64,000 nt of DNA from Chitinophaga sp. CF118 (lineage in GTDB: Bacteria; Bacteroidota; Bacteroidia; Chitinophagales; Chitinophagaceae): contig NZ_FOMK01000003.1 in the NCBI RefSeq assembly GCF_900112615.1, forward strand, positions 496,001-560,000. The letters are read 5' to 3'. How positions within the stretch are numbered: the stretch's first letter is position 1; each line of letters starts with the position of its first letter. Made by a program: the position numbers and the translations under genes. The notes below the pieces were generated by a model. That model was not told where the DNA came from. It saw nothing but the letters and a program-made list of their open reading frames with translations, and made no database searches. This document shows, piece by piece, positions 1 through 9,878 of the stretch.

Positions 1-75
1 CAAAAGCCTCCAAATAAAGAGGGTAGGTTAATGAAAGCGGATAGAGAAAAGTTCCGCCATACCCCTTCAAAATAA
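1..75 (+). CDS. possible 3' end of an upstream gene (partial)
   Basis: Frame 1 is open from the first base to a stop at 73-75 and encodes about 24 residues that are rich in Lys, Arg and Pro. It could be the C-terminus of a gene lying upstream of the window, possibly the preceding member of the biosynthetic operon, because the next start is only 34 bp away. The piece is too short to assign a family, and it could also be chance. Confidence 0.3.
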   Translation, partial: QKPPNKEGRLMKADREKFRHTPSK

Positions 76-109
76 CATTTTTAACATAGCCCTGCTTATC
101 CGGATATAT

Positions 110-3100
110 ATGGAAAGTAACCTTATTTCACAAGATTTTTTCGCGTTCCCTGTCTCATCTGCACAGAGAAGATTATGGATATTATCCCAGTTTCAGGGAG
201 CCAGTGCTGCTTATAATATACTGGGCGTACTTCATGTTAAAGGCCCTTTCAGGACCGGTTTCTTTAGAGATAGTGTACACTATCTTACACAAAGACATGA
301 GAGCCTGCGTACCGCTTTCGAAAAGGAGGAAGAGATTATACAGGTAGTACATCCGGAAGTGGATGCTGTAATTACCTTTACTACTCTTCCTCATGGCATA
401 CCACATCAGGAGGCCCTGCATACCCTCATGGAGCAGGAAATCAACCGCCCTTTTAATCTGGAGGAAGCACCTCTGTTCAGGATCACTTGTGCCGTAGCCG
501 GGAAAGAGGAACACTATATTATTTTCTGTATGCACCATCTCATCTCAGATGGATGGTCCCTGCAGGTATTTATCCGGGAGCTCTCTGCGGCATACAATGC
601 TTTTGCTGCAGGCAATACTCCGGAATGGGATGAACTGCCATTGCAATATGCGGACTATGTATTATGGCAGCAGGAGCAGGCCGATAAAGAACATTCCCAA
701 CAGCTTGAATTCTGGAAAGAGAAACTTCGTGATGTACCTGCTATATTAGAATTACCCTCAGATTATACGAGACCGGCAGTACAAACTTTTTCCGGTGATG
801 TGGTAAGGTTAACCCTACCTGTTCCTCTTGCCTCACAAACATTGAAACTGGCGGGTCAGTTGCAGGCAACTCCTTACACGGTATTATTGTCGGTCTTTAA
901 TGTATTGCTCTTTCACTATACACAGCAGGAAGTTATTGTAGTAGGAAGTCCGGTGGCCAACAGGCCCCGGCAGGAACTTGAAGATATTATCGGATTGTTT
1001 GTAAATACATTGCCGGTATGCTCCCGTTTAAAAGCAGATGCTGGTTTTGCGTCACTGGTAGCTGATACGGCAACCACTGTCCGGGAAGCAATGTTGCATC
1101 AGGATGTGGCACTGGAAAAGATCCTGGAGGCATTGCCTATTGGAAGGGTTGCGGGATATCATCCACTTTTTCAGGTCATGTTCAGCCTGCACAATTTTGA
1201 AAATAATAGTTTCTCCTGGAATGGATTGGAAACCCGGTTACATGATGCGGAAGGCTTCTTTTCCAAGTTCGATATTACATTGTCTGTTACTCAGCAACAA
1301 ACACATTTTGAGTTAGTATGGGAATTTAATCCGGATATTTTCAGCCGGAATACCATACAGCGTATGGCTGGTTATTTCTGTCATATCCTGCAACAGGTAT
1401 GTAATGAACCGGCTATTACTCTGCGGAATATTCAGTTATTGGATCATCAGGAAAAACAGGAACTGCTGTATGCCTGGAACCAAACGGAAACAGTATATCC
1501 TGTTGCAAGGTTTGAAACACTGTTTGCAAAACAGGCGGTTTGTTGTGCTGGTAAAATAGCTGTTCAGGATAGTACTAACGGTTATTCATATATGCAGTTA
1601 GATCAGGAAGCTAACCGGTTGGCTCATCTGTTGATTTCCCGTGGAGTGAAGGCAGGCCAGCATGTGGCTGTATGCCAGGAACGTAATTGCGGTATGCTTA
1701 TTTCACTGCTTGGTACAATGAAAGCAGGAGCGGTGTATATACCTATAGATCCTGCTTATCCGGAAGAGCGGAGAAAGTACCTGCTGGAAGATGCTAACAT
1801 ACATTATGTGATCACTGCAAACAATCTGGCTCACCTGTTTGATTCAGATGAAGGAAGAACGATAATTTGTACAGATGTGCTGCAACAGGAACTGGCTGCA
1901 TGCCCGGATATAGCTCCTATAATATCATTATCGGCTGGCGATCCTGTGTATATGATCTATACCTCCGGATCTACTGGTGCACCTAAAGGAGTACGCATAA
2001 GCCACCATGCGCTGGTCAACTTTCTGTTTAGCATGATATCACGCCCTGGAATACACGAAAGTGACCGCTTGCTTGCTGTTACTTCCTTGTCATTTGATAT
2101 TGCCGGTCTGGAACTGTTCGGGCCATTACTGGCGGGTGCTACTGTGATCATTGCAGACCGGGAGACTGCTACCAGCGCTTCTCTGCTGGCCGACTGCCTG
2201 GAGCAGCAGGCCATCACTGTTATGCAGGCTACTCCTGCTACCTGGAACATGCTGCGCGATGCAGGGTGGGAGGGCAAACATACACTGAAAGCCCTCTGCG
2301 GGGGAGAAGCATTTCCAAGGCCACTTGCAAACTGGCTGGTAACACAAACAGCAGAAGTTTGGAACATGTACGGACCTACGGAAACAACCATCTGGTCGGC
2401 CGTATATCCGGTTAGCATTACCGACGATGCTTCTGTACCATTGGGTAAGCCCATTGCTAATACAACCTGTTACATACTTAATCAGGCTTTACTACCAGTG
2501 CCTCCCGGTGTGAATGGCGACCTTTACATAGGAGGCAGCGGGCTGGCTATCGATTACTATAACCGGCCGGAACTTACGGCCGAAAAGTTCATAACAAATC
2601 CTTTTGTACCCGGTCAGCTTATGTACAAAACGGGCGATAAAGCCCGCTATCTGTCTGATGGTAATATAGTTTTCAGCGGACGAGCCGACTTGCAGGTAAA
2701 AGTGAATGGCTATCGCATAGAGCCGGGAGAGATAGAATATCATCTGTCGGATATAACCGGTGTGAAACAGGCAGTCGTTGTTGCGTTGATGGATAATAAC
2801 GGCATGCACCGGTTATGTGCTTATATTATTCCCACCGGTACCGTTACGGTTTCTTCGTTAAGAGAAGCTTTACAGCGGCGGGTGCCAGCTCATATGGTGC
2901 CCTCACAATGGCTATTGGTAGATGCTTTTCCGCTTACTCCCAATGGTAAAATAAACAGGAAAATATTACAGGAGCAGGAGTTGCAGGCTCCGGTGGCGCA
3001 AACTTATGAGCCTCCTGTTACCCTGGGAGAAACCATTCTCTGTAATATCTGGCAGGAAGTATTGCGGGTGGAACGGGTAGGTGTTCATGACAATTTCTTT

Positions 3101-5341
3101 GAGCTGGGAGGTGCTTCATTGCAGAGTATTAATGTTTGTGCTAAAGCAGCTGCCTCCGGCATGAACCTTACTCCTGAAAAACTGTTCGAATACCAGACGG
3201 TGCGGGAGCTGGCACGTTATGCTCCGGTAATTAGCGGGGTACATAGTGCGGCAGTGCCTGAGCTGGAAAAGGAATTGTTGGCAGAATTGTCTGCTACATC
3301 AGTTACTACGGCTCCAAAACTGCAACTGCCACAGATACATATAGAAAGTTTCGCCTGTTATCTTCCCGGGAAAACGGTGAATACAAATGAAATAGTAGAG
3401 GGCTGTTTGAACAAGATCCGTTTCCCTATGCAACGGCTTACCGGTATACACTCCCGCCGGGAAACTGCGGCAAACGAATGTGCATTTGGTATGGCTGCAA
3501 AAGCAATGGAGCATTGTTTCAATATGTCGCGTTATCAGCCGGCAGATATAGATGTACTTATCTCCTGTAATGTATTCCGAATGGACCATCCGGAAGAAGT
3601 GGTATTGGAACCGGGTACTGCTATCCGCCTCGCTCATTTGTCTGGTTGTAGTAATGCGGTTACGATGGATCTTTCCAATGCCTGCGCGGGTATCTTCTCC
3701 GCTATTGTAATGGCGGAAACAATGATACGCAATGGTACCGCTCAACGTGTCATGCTGGTAAGCGGTGAGTATCTCACCCATCTTACAAATACTGCGCAGA
3801 AAGAGATAACGGACTTTATGGATCAGAGTATTTCTGCGCTTACCGTGGGAGACTCCGGTTTGGCAATGATACTGGAGGCTGCACCAGATAATGGAGATGG
3901 TTTTGTAGATATTGATATGTTTACAATGGGAGGATACAGTGATCTGTGTATTGTAAAATGTACTAACAAAGAGGAAGGAGGACTGTTGCTTAAAACAGAT
4001 GCTATCCGTATGGCAGAAGCGGGACATGTAGAGGCTTCCCGGCACGCCTGGCAAACCCTGAAGAAAAATGAATGGCCGGCTGCGTCAATAAACTTCCTCA
4101 TAATGCACCAGGCTTCCAGTACTACCACTGCTAATACCATGCGCCAGGTGAACCAACTGCTCAATTCAGATTTTGCCAATAAGGAAAATACAATCGATAA
4201 TATCAAACATAGGGGTAATACTGCTACCACCACTCACTGGATGGCCATACAGGATTATATACTGAACAACAGTATCGGAAACCATGACCGCGCTATGTTG
4301 TTTATCAGTGGTTCCGGCCTGAATATAGGGACTGCCTTATATAAATTTGATACACTGCCATCCCGGGTAAAAGCATATTGGCAACAGGGGCAACAGGCAG
4401 AGAAACTGACTGTGCTGCCGGAAAAACCAGCTGTTAAACCTTCTCTGCCCGGTGGCGTGCAAATAGGCAGCTTTGCTATAGTTTTAGAGAACAATCCGTC
4501 CGGTTCCGCTATCATACCAGCTACCACTGCAGCCCGCCAGTGTCTGGAACAGCAGCCGGAACTGGATAAGGAAGATATCGGGATGGTAATATATACCGGT
4601 ATTTACAGGGACGAACATCTCTTTGAACCTGCTGTTGCTACCATACTGGCGGGTTCCCTGGATATTAATGCCACAAAAGACCGCGCAAAGGAAGGACTGC
4701 ACACGCTTTGTTTCGATTTGTTTAACAGTGATCTGGCCTGGCTGCAAGCTTGTTTTATGGCTACCAATGTTATAACCGGAGGACGCACAGAAAACGTATT
4801 ATTGATCGCAGGGGAAATGGATAATAATGCAATTGTAGCAGGTGCTGTTCCATGTGAAGTACAGGAAGGCGGCGCTGCATATCTGTTGCAAAATACCGGT
4901 GCAAAACACAAAGGATTCGGGGCATTCCTGTTCCGTCATTATCCAGCTTTGAAAGATGACATTTACAGCCATGTAAAGCTTAAAGGCAGGCATAGTGTTG
5001 TTGAGCGCAGAGAACATTTACAGCGGCAGGAACAGTTGTTACCCTATCTGAAAGAACTGGTAACCGGATTCCTGGAAAGAGAACAATTGTCGTTTAATGA
5101 TATCCGTTATATTATTCCTCCTTTCCCGTCAGCTGGTTTTACTATCATGTTACGGGATATGCTCGAACTGCCGGATCAGGTAGCAATTGTTAGCACTGAA
5201 ACCCCGCTGCTGAAGGCATCCCTCACAATGCCGGTATTGCTAGCAGAATTGCTGAAACAAGCGCCCGTCAGCGGCTCGCTGGTGTTATTGATCAGTGCCG
5301 GTGCGGGAGGACAGTTAGGCTGTGCTCTTTACCATTGTTAA
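110..5341 (+). CDS. NRPS module (C-A-PCP) fused to two KAS III-like domains
   Basis: A 1743-residue megasynthase. Domains in order: condensation (about 13-450, HHLISDG motif near 141), adenylation (about 465-950, core YTSGSTGAPKG near 617, NGKINRK near 944), peptidyl carrier (about 970-1040, GGASLQS with phosphopantetheine Ser1003), KAS III-like domain 1 (about 1080-1425) and KAS III-like domain 2 (about 1445-1743). Domain 1 has the full FabH triad: Cys1192 in NACAG, His1333 in MHQAS, Asn1370 in RGNTA. In domain 2 the aligned positions are Asp1541 (NSDLA), a Pro run (IPPFPS) and no Asn, so it should be inactive. The A-domain pocket, read by hand against GrsA, is D-I-L-Q-L-G-M-I-W-K, one change from the published glycine code DILQLGLIWK. 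No thioesterase is seen. It starts an operon with the mutase gene 43 bp downstream. The start at 110 places the first C-domain motif (FPVSSAQRRLW) about 13 residues in, as is usual. The product is unknown. Confidence 0.9.
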   Translation: MESNLISQDFFAFPVSSAQRRLWILSQFQGASAAYNILGVLHVKGPFRTGFFRDSVHYLTQRHESLRTAFEKEEEIIQVVHPEVDAVITFTTLPHGIPHQEALHTLMEQEINRPFNLEEAPLFRITCAVAGKEEHYIIFCMHHLISDGWSLQVFIRELSAAYNAFAAGNTPEWDELPLQYADYVLWQQEQADKEHSQQLEFWKEKLRDVPAILELPSDYTRPAVQTFSGDVVRLTLPVPLASQTLKLAGQLQATPYTVLLSVFNVLLFHYTQQEVIVVGSPVANRPRQELEDIIGLFVNTLPVCSRLKADAGFASLVADTATTVREAMLHQDVALEKILEALPIGRVAGYHPLFQVMFSLHNFENNSFSWNGLETRLHDAEGFFSKFDITLSVTQQQTHFELVWEFNPDIFSRNTIQRMAGYFCHILQQVCNEPAITLRNIQLLDHQEKQELLYAWNQTETVYPVARFETLFAKQAVCCAGKIAVQDSTNGYSYMQLDQEANRLAHLLISRGVKAGQHVAVCQERNCGMLISLLGTMKAGAVYIPIDPAYPEERRKYLLEDANIHYVITANNLAHLFDSDEGRTIICTDVLQQELAACPDIAPIISLSAGDPVYMIYTSGSTGAPKGVRISHHALVNFLFSMISRPGIHESDRLLAVTSLSFDIAGLELFGPLLAGATVIIADRETATSASLLADCLEQQAITVMQATPATWNMLRDAGWEGKHTLKALCGGEAFPRPLANWLVTQTAEVWNMYGPTETTIWSAVYPVSITDDASVPLGKPIANTTCYILNQALLPVPPGVNGDLYIGGSGLAIDYYNRPELTAEKFITNPFVPGQLMYKTGDKARYLSDGNIVFSGRADLQVKVNGYRIEPGEIEYHLSDITGVKQAVVVALMDNNGMHRLCAYIIPTGTVTVSSLREALQRRVPAHMVPSQWLLVDAFPLTPNGKINRKILQEQELQAPVAQTYEPPVTLGETILCNIWQEVLRVERVGVHDNFFELGGASLQSINVCAKAAASGMNLTPEKLFEYQTVRELARYAPVISGVHSAAVPELEKELLAELSATSVTTAPKLQLPQIHIESFACYLPGKTVNTNEIVEGCLNKIRFPMQRLTGIHSRRETAANECAFGMAAKAMEHCFNMSRYQPADIDVLISCNVFRMDHPEEVVLEPGTAIRLAHLSGCSNAVTMDLSNACAGIFSAIVMAETMIRNGTAQRVMLVSGEYLTHLTNTAQKEITDFMDQSISALTVGDSGLAMILEAAPDNGDGFVDIDMFTMGGYSDLCIVKCTNKEEGGLLLKTDAIRMAEAGHVEASRHAWQTLKKNEWPAASINFLIMHQASSTTTANTMRQVNQLLNSDFANKENTIDNIKHRGNTATTTHWMAIQDYILNNSIGNHDRAMLFISGSGLNIGTALYKFDTLPSRVKAYWQQGQQAEKLTVLPEKPAVKPSLPGGVQIGSFAIVLENNPSGSAIIPATTAARQCLEQQPELDKEDIGMVIYTGIYRDEHLFEPAVATILAGSLDINATKDRAKEGLHTLCFDLFNSDLAWLQACFMATNVITGGRTENVLLIAGEMDNNAIVAGAVPCEVQEGGAAYLLQNTGAKHKGFGAFLFRHYPALKDDIYSHVKLKGRHSVVERREHLQRQEQLLPYLKELVTGFLEREQLSFNDIRYIIPPFPSAGFTIMLRDMLELPDQVAIVSTETPLLKASLTMPVLLAELLKQAPVSGSLVLLISAGAGGQLGCALYHC

Positions 5342-5384
5342 GTATATCTAACCTATTATTTGAAAACCATTTGAGACCCTTTTT

Positions 5385-8300
5385 ATGTCAGAAACAGAAA
5401 AAATAACCATACCAGCTATCCACCATGAGGATATTGATGTGCATACCATTAGCAGGAATAATGGTCACCGGGAGATATTAATTCCTGTGCGGGTGGTAAC
5501 AGCCACCGCCTTATTTGATGGGCACGATGTTGCTGTTAATCTCATCCGGAGGCTGTTACTGTCTGCCGGGGCAGAAGTGATCCATCTTGGGCATAGCCGC
5601 TCCGCAAAAGAGATAGTACGTTGTGCCATACAGGAAGATGCGCAGGCAATAGCTATTACTTCCTATCAGGGAGGGCACCTGGAGTTCTTTAAATATATAT
5701 ACGACCTGTTGCAGGAGCAAAATGCGGGGCATATCCGGATATTTGGCGGCGGTGGCGGAACAATCCTGCCATCAGAAATGGATGCATTACATGCCTACGG
5801 AATTGAAAGACTGTATTCCCCGGAAGATGGTCGCGCAATGGGTCTGGAAGGGATGATAGCAGATATGCTGGGCCGATGCCGGCTATCCGTTCCAAAGCCT
5901 CCTGAAGAGATTATTCCAATGGTGGGAAACCGGGAAGACAAACACCTGGGTGCATTGCTGACAATGGCGGCAGATCATCCGGGCACCCATACCACCATCA
6001 GAGAAGCCCTGTCTGTGCTAACCTCCCAAACGGTACCCGTGATTGGGATTACCGGTACTGGTGGTGCCGGAAAGTCTTCGCTGATAGATGAACTGCTGCG
6101 TCGTTTCTGGCAACAGTTCCCTGATAAAAAAGCCGCTGTAATATGTGTGGATCCCTCCCGGAGAAAAACAGGTGGCGGATTGCTTGGCGATCGTATCCGT
6201 ATCAATTCGGCGGCAAATGAAAATGTATTTATCCGGTCTCTGGCTACACGGGGAGCGTTCAATGCAATTGCTCAGAGCCTGCCGCTCACACTGGAGCTTT
6301 GTAAAGGTGCAGGGTTCGATATGATCATTGTCGAAACGCCGGGCATGGGTCAGGCAGATATGGGTATCACAGAGTATGTGGATGTCTCTTTGTATGTGAT
6401 GACAGCCGATTTCGGTGCGCCTTCCCAGTTGGAAAAAATCAATATACTTGATTATGCAGATGCGGTAGCTATCAATAAATCAGATAAAGGTAATGTTGCA
6501 GATGCGGTGGAACATGTACGCCGGCAATATCGCCTCAATCATAATCTCAGGGCACTACAGGATGAAGATATCCCGGTAGTCAGTACCAATGCTTCTGTAT
6601 ACAACGATGAAGGCGTTACTGCTTTATTTCAGTTGCTTTTAAAAGCTATACGCGAAAAAACAGGCTGCCTTTACGGCGGAGAGATAGTTGGTATACAAAA
6701 GGCCATGCGCCAGCAGATCATTCCGCCCTACCGTAACGGATATCTGGACGAGATCATTCAGGTATTACACAATTATACGGAAAAGGTAAACCAACAGTCG
6801 GCCCTTGCGCAACAGCTGTTTCAATTGAATGGTGCTGCTGCAGTGTTACTTTCGCAACCTTTCGATGTATCACAAAGGGCATTGCTGGAACAGCAGTTAC
6901 AGCAATCTTTGGCTGCGGCCGAAGAACAATTGGATCCGGCTACCAAAGAAATACTCCGTACCTGGGAGGATATTATAAAGCGCTACCAGCAGGATGAGGC
7001 GGTATTACATGTCAATGGTAAGGAAGTAACCTATCAGATGCATGTAAATACCCTTAGCCATATACGTCTTCCCAAAGTGGCCCTTCCTGCATTTAGCAAC
7101 TGGGGTGATATTGTAAGATGGAGTATGAAAGAAAATATGCCCGGCTATTTTCCTTTTACAGCAGGTGTATTTCCAATGAGGAAAGAAGGAGAGGATGCTG
7201 CGCGGTTAACAGCCGGCGAAGGTGGGGCCATCCGTTCGAACCGGCGTTTCCATTATCTTACCAATGGTATGGAAAGCAAAAGACTTTCCACCGCGCACGA
7301 TGCTGTCACACTGTATGGATTTGACCCGGATTACCGTCCGGATATTTTCGGAAAGATCGGCAGTACCGGGGTAAGCATTTCTACCATCGACGATACTAAA
7401 ATGCTTTACGCCGGTTTTAATCTTGCCAATCATCATACCACTTCTGTCAATCTTACTATCAATGGTCCTTCGCCCATGATATTGGCATTCTACCTGAATG
7501 CTGCTATTGACCAGCAATGTGAACTGTATATCCGCAGCCAGGGAGATACTGAACGCGTAACACGTCAAATAGAAGCCTTATATGAAACATCCGGTTTTAC
7601 CCGTCCGGCCTATACAGATGCATTGCCGCCAGGTAATGATGGACTGGGCCTGCTTTTATTAGGTGTTAGCGGAAACGAAGTATTACCGGCAGATATTTAT
7701 GAACGGATAAAAGCCGATACACTGAAACAGGTAAGAGGTACTGTGCAATGTGATATTCTTAAGGAAGATCAGGCTCAGAATACCTGTATATTTTCTACCC
7801 AGTTTTCCCTGAAAATGATGGCAGATATACAGGAGTATTTTATTGCACAGCAGGTCCGGCATTTTTATTCAGTATCCGTGTCGGGATATCATATTGCCGA
7901 AGCAGGTGCTAATCCCGTAACACAGATTGCATTTACATTGGCTAATGCTTTCAGTTATATAGAATACTACTTGTCCAGAGGAATGAAAATCGATGACTTT
8001 GCACCTAATTTTTCTTTCTTCTTTTCAAATGGTATTGATCCTGAATATGCAGTATTGGGACGTGTAGCGCGACGTATATGGGCAAAAGTGCTGAAGTATA
8101 AATACAATGCAGTAGAACGTTCACAAAAACTGAAATATCATATCCAGACTTCCGGACGATCTTTGCAGTCGCAGGATATGGATTTTAACGACATCCGTAC
8201 TACGCTGCAGGCATTGTATGCAATTAATGATAACTGCAATTCCCTTCATACTAATGCAAATGATGAAGCCATCTCTCTGCCTACAGAAACTACTGTGCGG

Positions 8301-8834
8301 AAGGCGCTGGCCATCCAGAAAATTATAGATAAAGAATTTGGGTTAACAAAAAATCAGAACCCGCTGCAAGGTGCTTTTGTAATCGAACAGCTTACAGATC
8401 TTGTGGAGGATGCTGTAATTAAAGAGCTGGAGAATATTGCCCGGCGCGGTGGTGTACTGGCGGCTATGGAAACAATGTATCAGAGAAGCCGCATACAGGA
8501 GCAATCTCTCCATTACGAAATGTTGAAACATAGTGGTGCGTTACCGATTGTTGGGGTCAATACATTTGTACAGGATGGTGGTGAAAGTGTATATCCGGCA
8601 GAAGCAGTAGTACGGATCACCAGCGAAGAAAAAGCAGCTATTGTACAGCAGAATAAAGCCTTCCGGGCAAGGAATGCCCATCGTACACCGGCAGCGCTGG
8701 AACAGTTGTCTAAAGCTGCATACCAGGGCAAAAATATTTTTGAAACCCTGATCGATGTTTCCAGGGTCTGTACGCTGGGGCAGCTCTCCGATGTGCTGTT
8801 CCGCTGTGGCGGAGAATACAGACGTAATATGTGA
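5385..8834 (+). CDS. icmF: fused isobutyryl-CoA mutase (IcmF-type, adenosylcobalamin-dependent)
   Basis: An 1149-residue fusion in the IcmF order: N-terminal B12-binding domain (DGHD near residue 45, SYQGGH later), a MeaB-like G-protein chaperone (P-loop GTGGAGKSS near 224, NKSD near 365), and the mutase TIM barrel (about 550-1130, TAGVFP, GEG, NRRFHYL, FGKIGSTGVS, NAAIDQQCE). IcmF enzymes interconvert isobutyryl-CoA and n-butyryl-CoA, and some act on isovaleryl/pivalyl-CoA; the G domain protects or reloads the cofactor. The length and single-chain form fit IcmF better than methylmalonyl-CoA mutase, which lacks the internal G domain. It sits between the NRPS-KAS III gene and fabH, which suggests that it makes or remodels a short acyl-CoA for that pathway rather than serving general metabolism. 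The substrate cannot be fixed from sequence alone. Confidence 0.92.
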   Translation: MSETEKITIPAIHHEDIDVHTISRNNGHREILIPVRVVTATALFDGHDVAVNLIRRLLLSAGAEVIHLGHSRSAKEIVRCAIQEDAQAIAITSYQGGHLEFFKYIYDLLQEQNAGHIRIFGGGGGTILPSEMDALHAYGIERLYSPEDGRAMGLEGMIADMLGRCRLSVPKPPEEIIPMVGNREDKHLGALLTMAADHPGTHTTIREALSVLTSQTVPVIGITGTGGAGKSSLIDELLRRFWQQFPDKKAAVICVDPSRRKTGGGLLGDRIRINSAANENVFIRSLATRGAFNAIAQSLPLTLELCKGAGFDMIIVETPGMGQADMGITEYVDVSLYVMTADFGAPSQLEKINILDYADAVAINKSDKGNVADAVEHVRRQYRLNHNLRALQDEDIPVVSTNASVYNDEGVTALFQLLLKAIREKTGCLYGGEIVGIQKAMRQQIIPPYRNGYLDEIIQVLHNYTEKVNQQSALAQQLFQLNGAAAVLLSQPFDVSQRALLEQQLQQSLAAAEEQLDPATKEILRTWEDIIKRYQQDEAVLHVNGKEVTYQMHVNTLSHIRLPKVALPAFSNWGDIVRWSMKENMPGYFPFTAGVFPMRKEGEDAARLTAGEGGAIRSNRRFHYLTNGMESKRLSTAHDAVTLYGFDPDYRPDIFGKIGSTGVSISTIDDTKMLYAGFNLANHHTTSVNLTINGPSPMILAFYLNAAIDQQCELYIRSQGDTERVTRQIEALYETSGFTRPAYTDALPPGNDGLGLLLLGVSGNEVLPADIYERIKADTLKQVRGTVQCDILKEDQAQNTCIFSTQFSLKMMADIQEYFIAQQVRHFYSVSVSGYHIAEAGANPVTQIAFTLANAFSYIEYYLSRGMKIDDFAPNFSFFFSNGIDPEYAVLGRVARRIWAKVLKYKYNAVERSQKLKYHIQTSGRSLQSQDMDFNDIRTTLQALYAINDNCNSLHTNANDEAISLPTETTVRKALAIQKIIDKEFGLTKNQNPLQGAFVIEQLTDLVEDAVIKELENIARRGGVLAAMETMYQRSRIQEQSLHYEMLKHSGALPIVGVNTFVQDGGESVYPAEAVVRITSEEKAAIVQQNKAFRARNAHRTPAALEQLSKAAYQGKNIFETLIDVSRVCTLGQLSDVLFRCGGEYRRNM

Positions 8835-8855
8835 TGTTAACCACTATACAATAAA

Positions 8856-9854
8856 ATGATGAAAAGAACTATTACAGCCGCGATCACCGGCATTGCAGGA
8901 TATACACCTGATTTTGTGCTCACTAATAAAGACCTGGAAGCTATGGTAAATACTTCGGACGAATGGATACATACCCGCACCGGTATCAGGGAAAGAAGGC
9001 TGTTGAAAGGCGAAGGAACGGGTAGCTCATTTATGGGCATTCATGCTGCTAAGCGGTTGCTGGAAAAAACAGGTATTGATCCGCTTACAATCGATGTGGT
9101 GATTGTAGCAACTGTTACGCCGGACTATGTGCATTATCCCGGTACATCGAACATTATCAGCAAAGCAATTGGTGCTGACAATGCCTTTGCGATGGACCTT
9201 CAGGCTGGCTGTTCCAGTTTCCTCTTTTCTATGCAAACAGCTTCAATGTACATTACCAGTGGTCAATATAACAGGGTGCTGCTGGTTGGAGTGGACAAAA
9301 TGTCGAGCCTTGTCGATTATACTAATCGCGATACCTGCGTGCTTTTCGGAGATGGGGCAGGAGCGGTTTTGATGGAAGCCAATACTGAAGGTTATGGCAT
9401 ACAGGATGCATATATGCGTTCAGATGGTCAGGGGGTAGATTATCTCCGTGTGCCCGCTGGCGGTAGTGTGCTTCCTGCTTCGGCAGATACTGTTATAAAT
9501 GGGCAACATTTTATGTTCCAGGATGGTGTTCCCGTATACAAATTTGCAGTCAGTAAAATGGTAGAGGCTGGCCAGATGATACTGGAACGCAACAATCTTA
9601 CGGTTGATCAGATCGACTGGGTAGTGTCGCATCAGGCCAACAAACGTATCATTCAGGCAACGGCAGAACGGTTGCAGATACAGGATGAAAAGCTGATGTT
9701 TACTATCCACAAATATGGAAACACTTCCAATGCTTCCATGCCATTATCCTTGTGCGAATATGAATCCCAACTGAAGAAGGGGGATAATCTGCTGTTTGTT
9801 TCTTTTGGTGGCGGATTTGCCTGGGGCGGACTTTATCTCAAATGGGCCTATTAA
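8856..9854 (+). CDS. fabH: 3-oxoacyl-ACP synthase III (KAS III, FabH-like)
   Basis: A 332-residue stand-alone KAS III of normal family length. The catalytic triad is complete: Cys119 in AGCSS, His259 in SHQANKR, Asn289 in GNTSNAS; the glycine-rich end (SFGGGFAWG) is present. KAS III enzymes start fatty acid or polyketide chains by condensing an acyl-CoA with malonyl-ACP. The gene begins 21 bp after icmF and ends 24 bp before the enoyl reductase gene, so it is part of the four-gene operon. It is probably pathway-specific rather than the housekeeping fabH, because it is co-transcribed with an NRPS that has its own KAS III domains. The start could be either of two adjacent ATG codons (8856 or 8859). 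Confidence 0.92.
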   Translation: MMKRTITAAITGIAGYTPDFVLTNKDLEAMVNTSDEWIHTRTGIRERRLLKGEGTGSSFMGIHAAKRLLEKTGIDPLTIDVVIVATVTPDYVHYPGTSNIISKAIGADNAFAMDLQAGCSSFLFSMQTASMYITSGQYNRVLLVGVDKMSSLVDYTNRDTCVLFGDGAGAVLMEANTEGYGIQDAYMRSDGQGVDYLRVPAGGSVLPASADTVINGQHFMFQDGVPVYKFAVSKMVEAGQMILERNNLTVDQIDWVVSHQANKRIIQATAERLQIQDEKLMFTIHKYGNTSNASMPLSLCEYESQLKKGDNLLFVSFGGGFAWGGLYLKWAY

Positions 9855-9878
9855 ATTTTCAGCATTAACAAGATTCAA

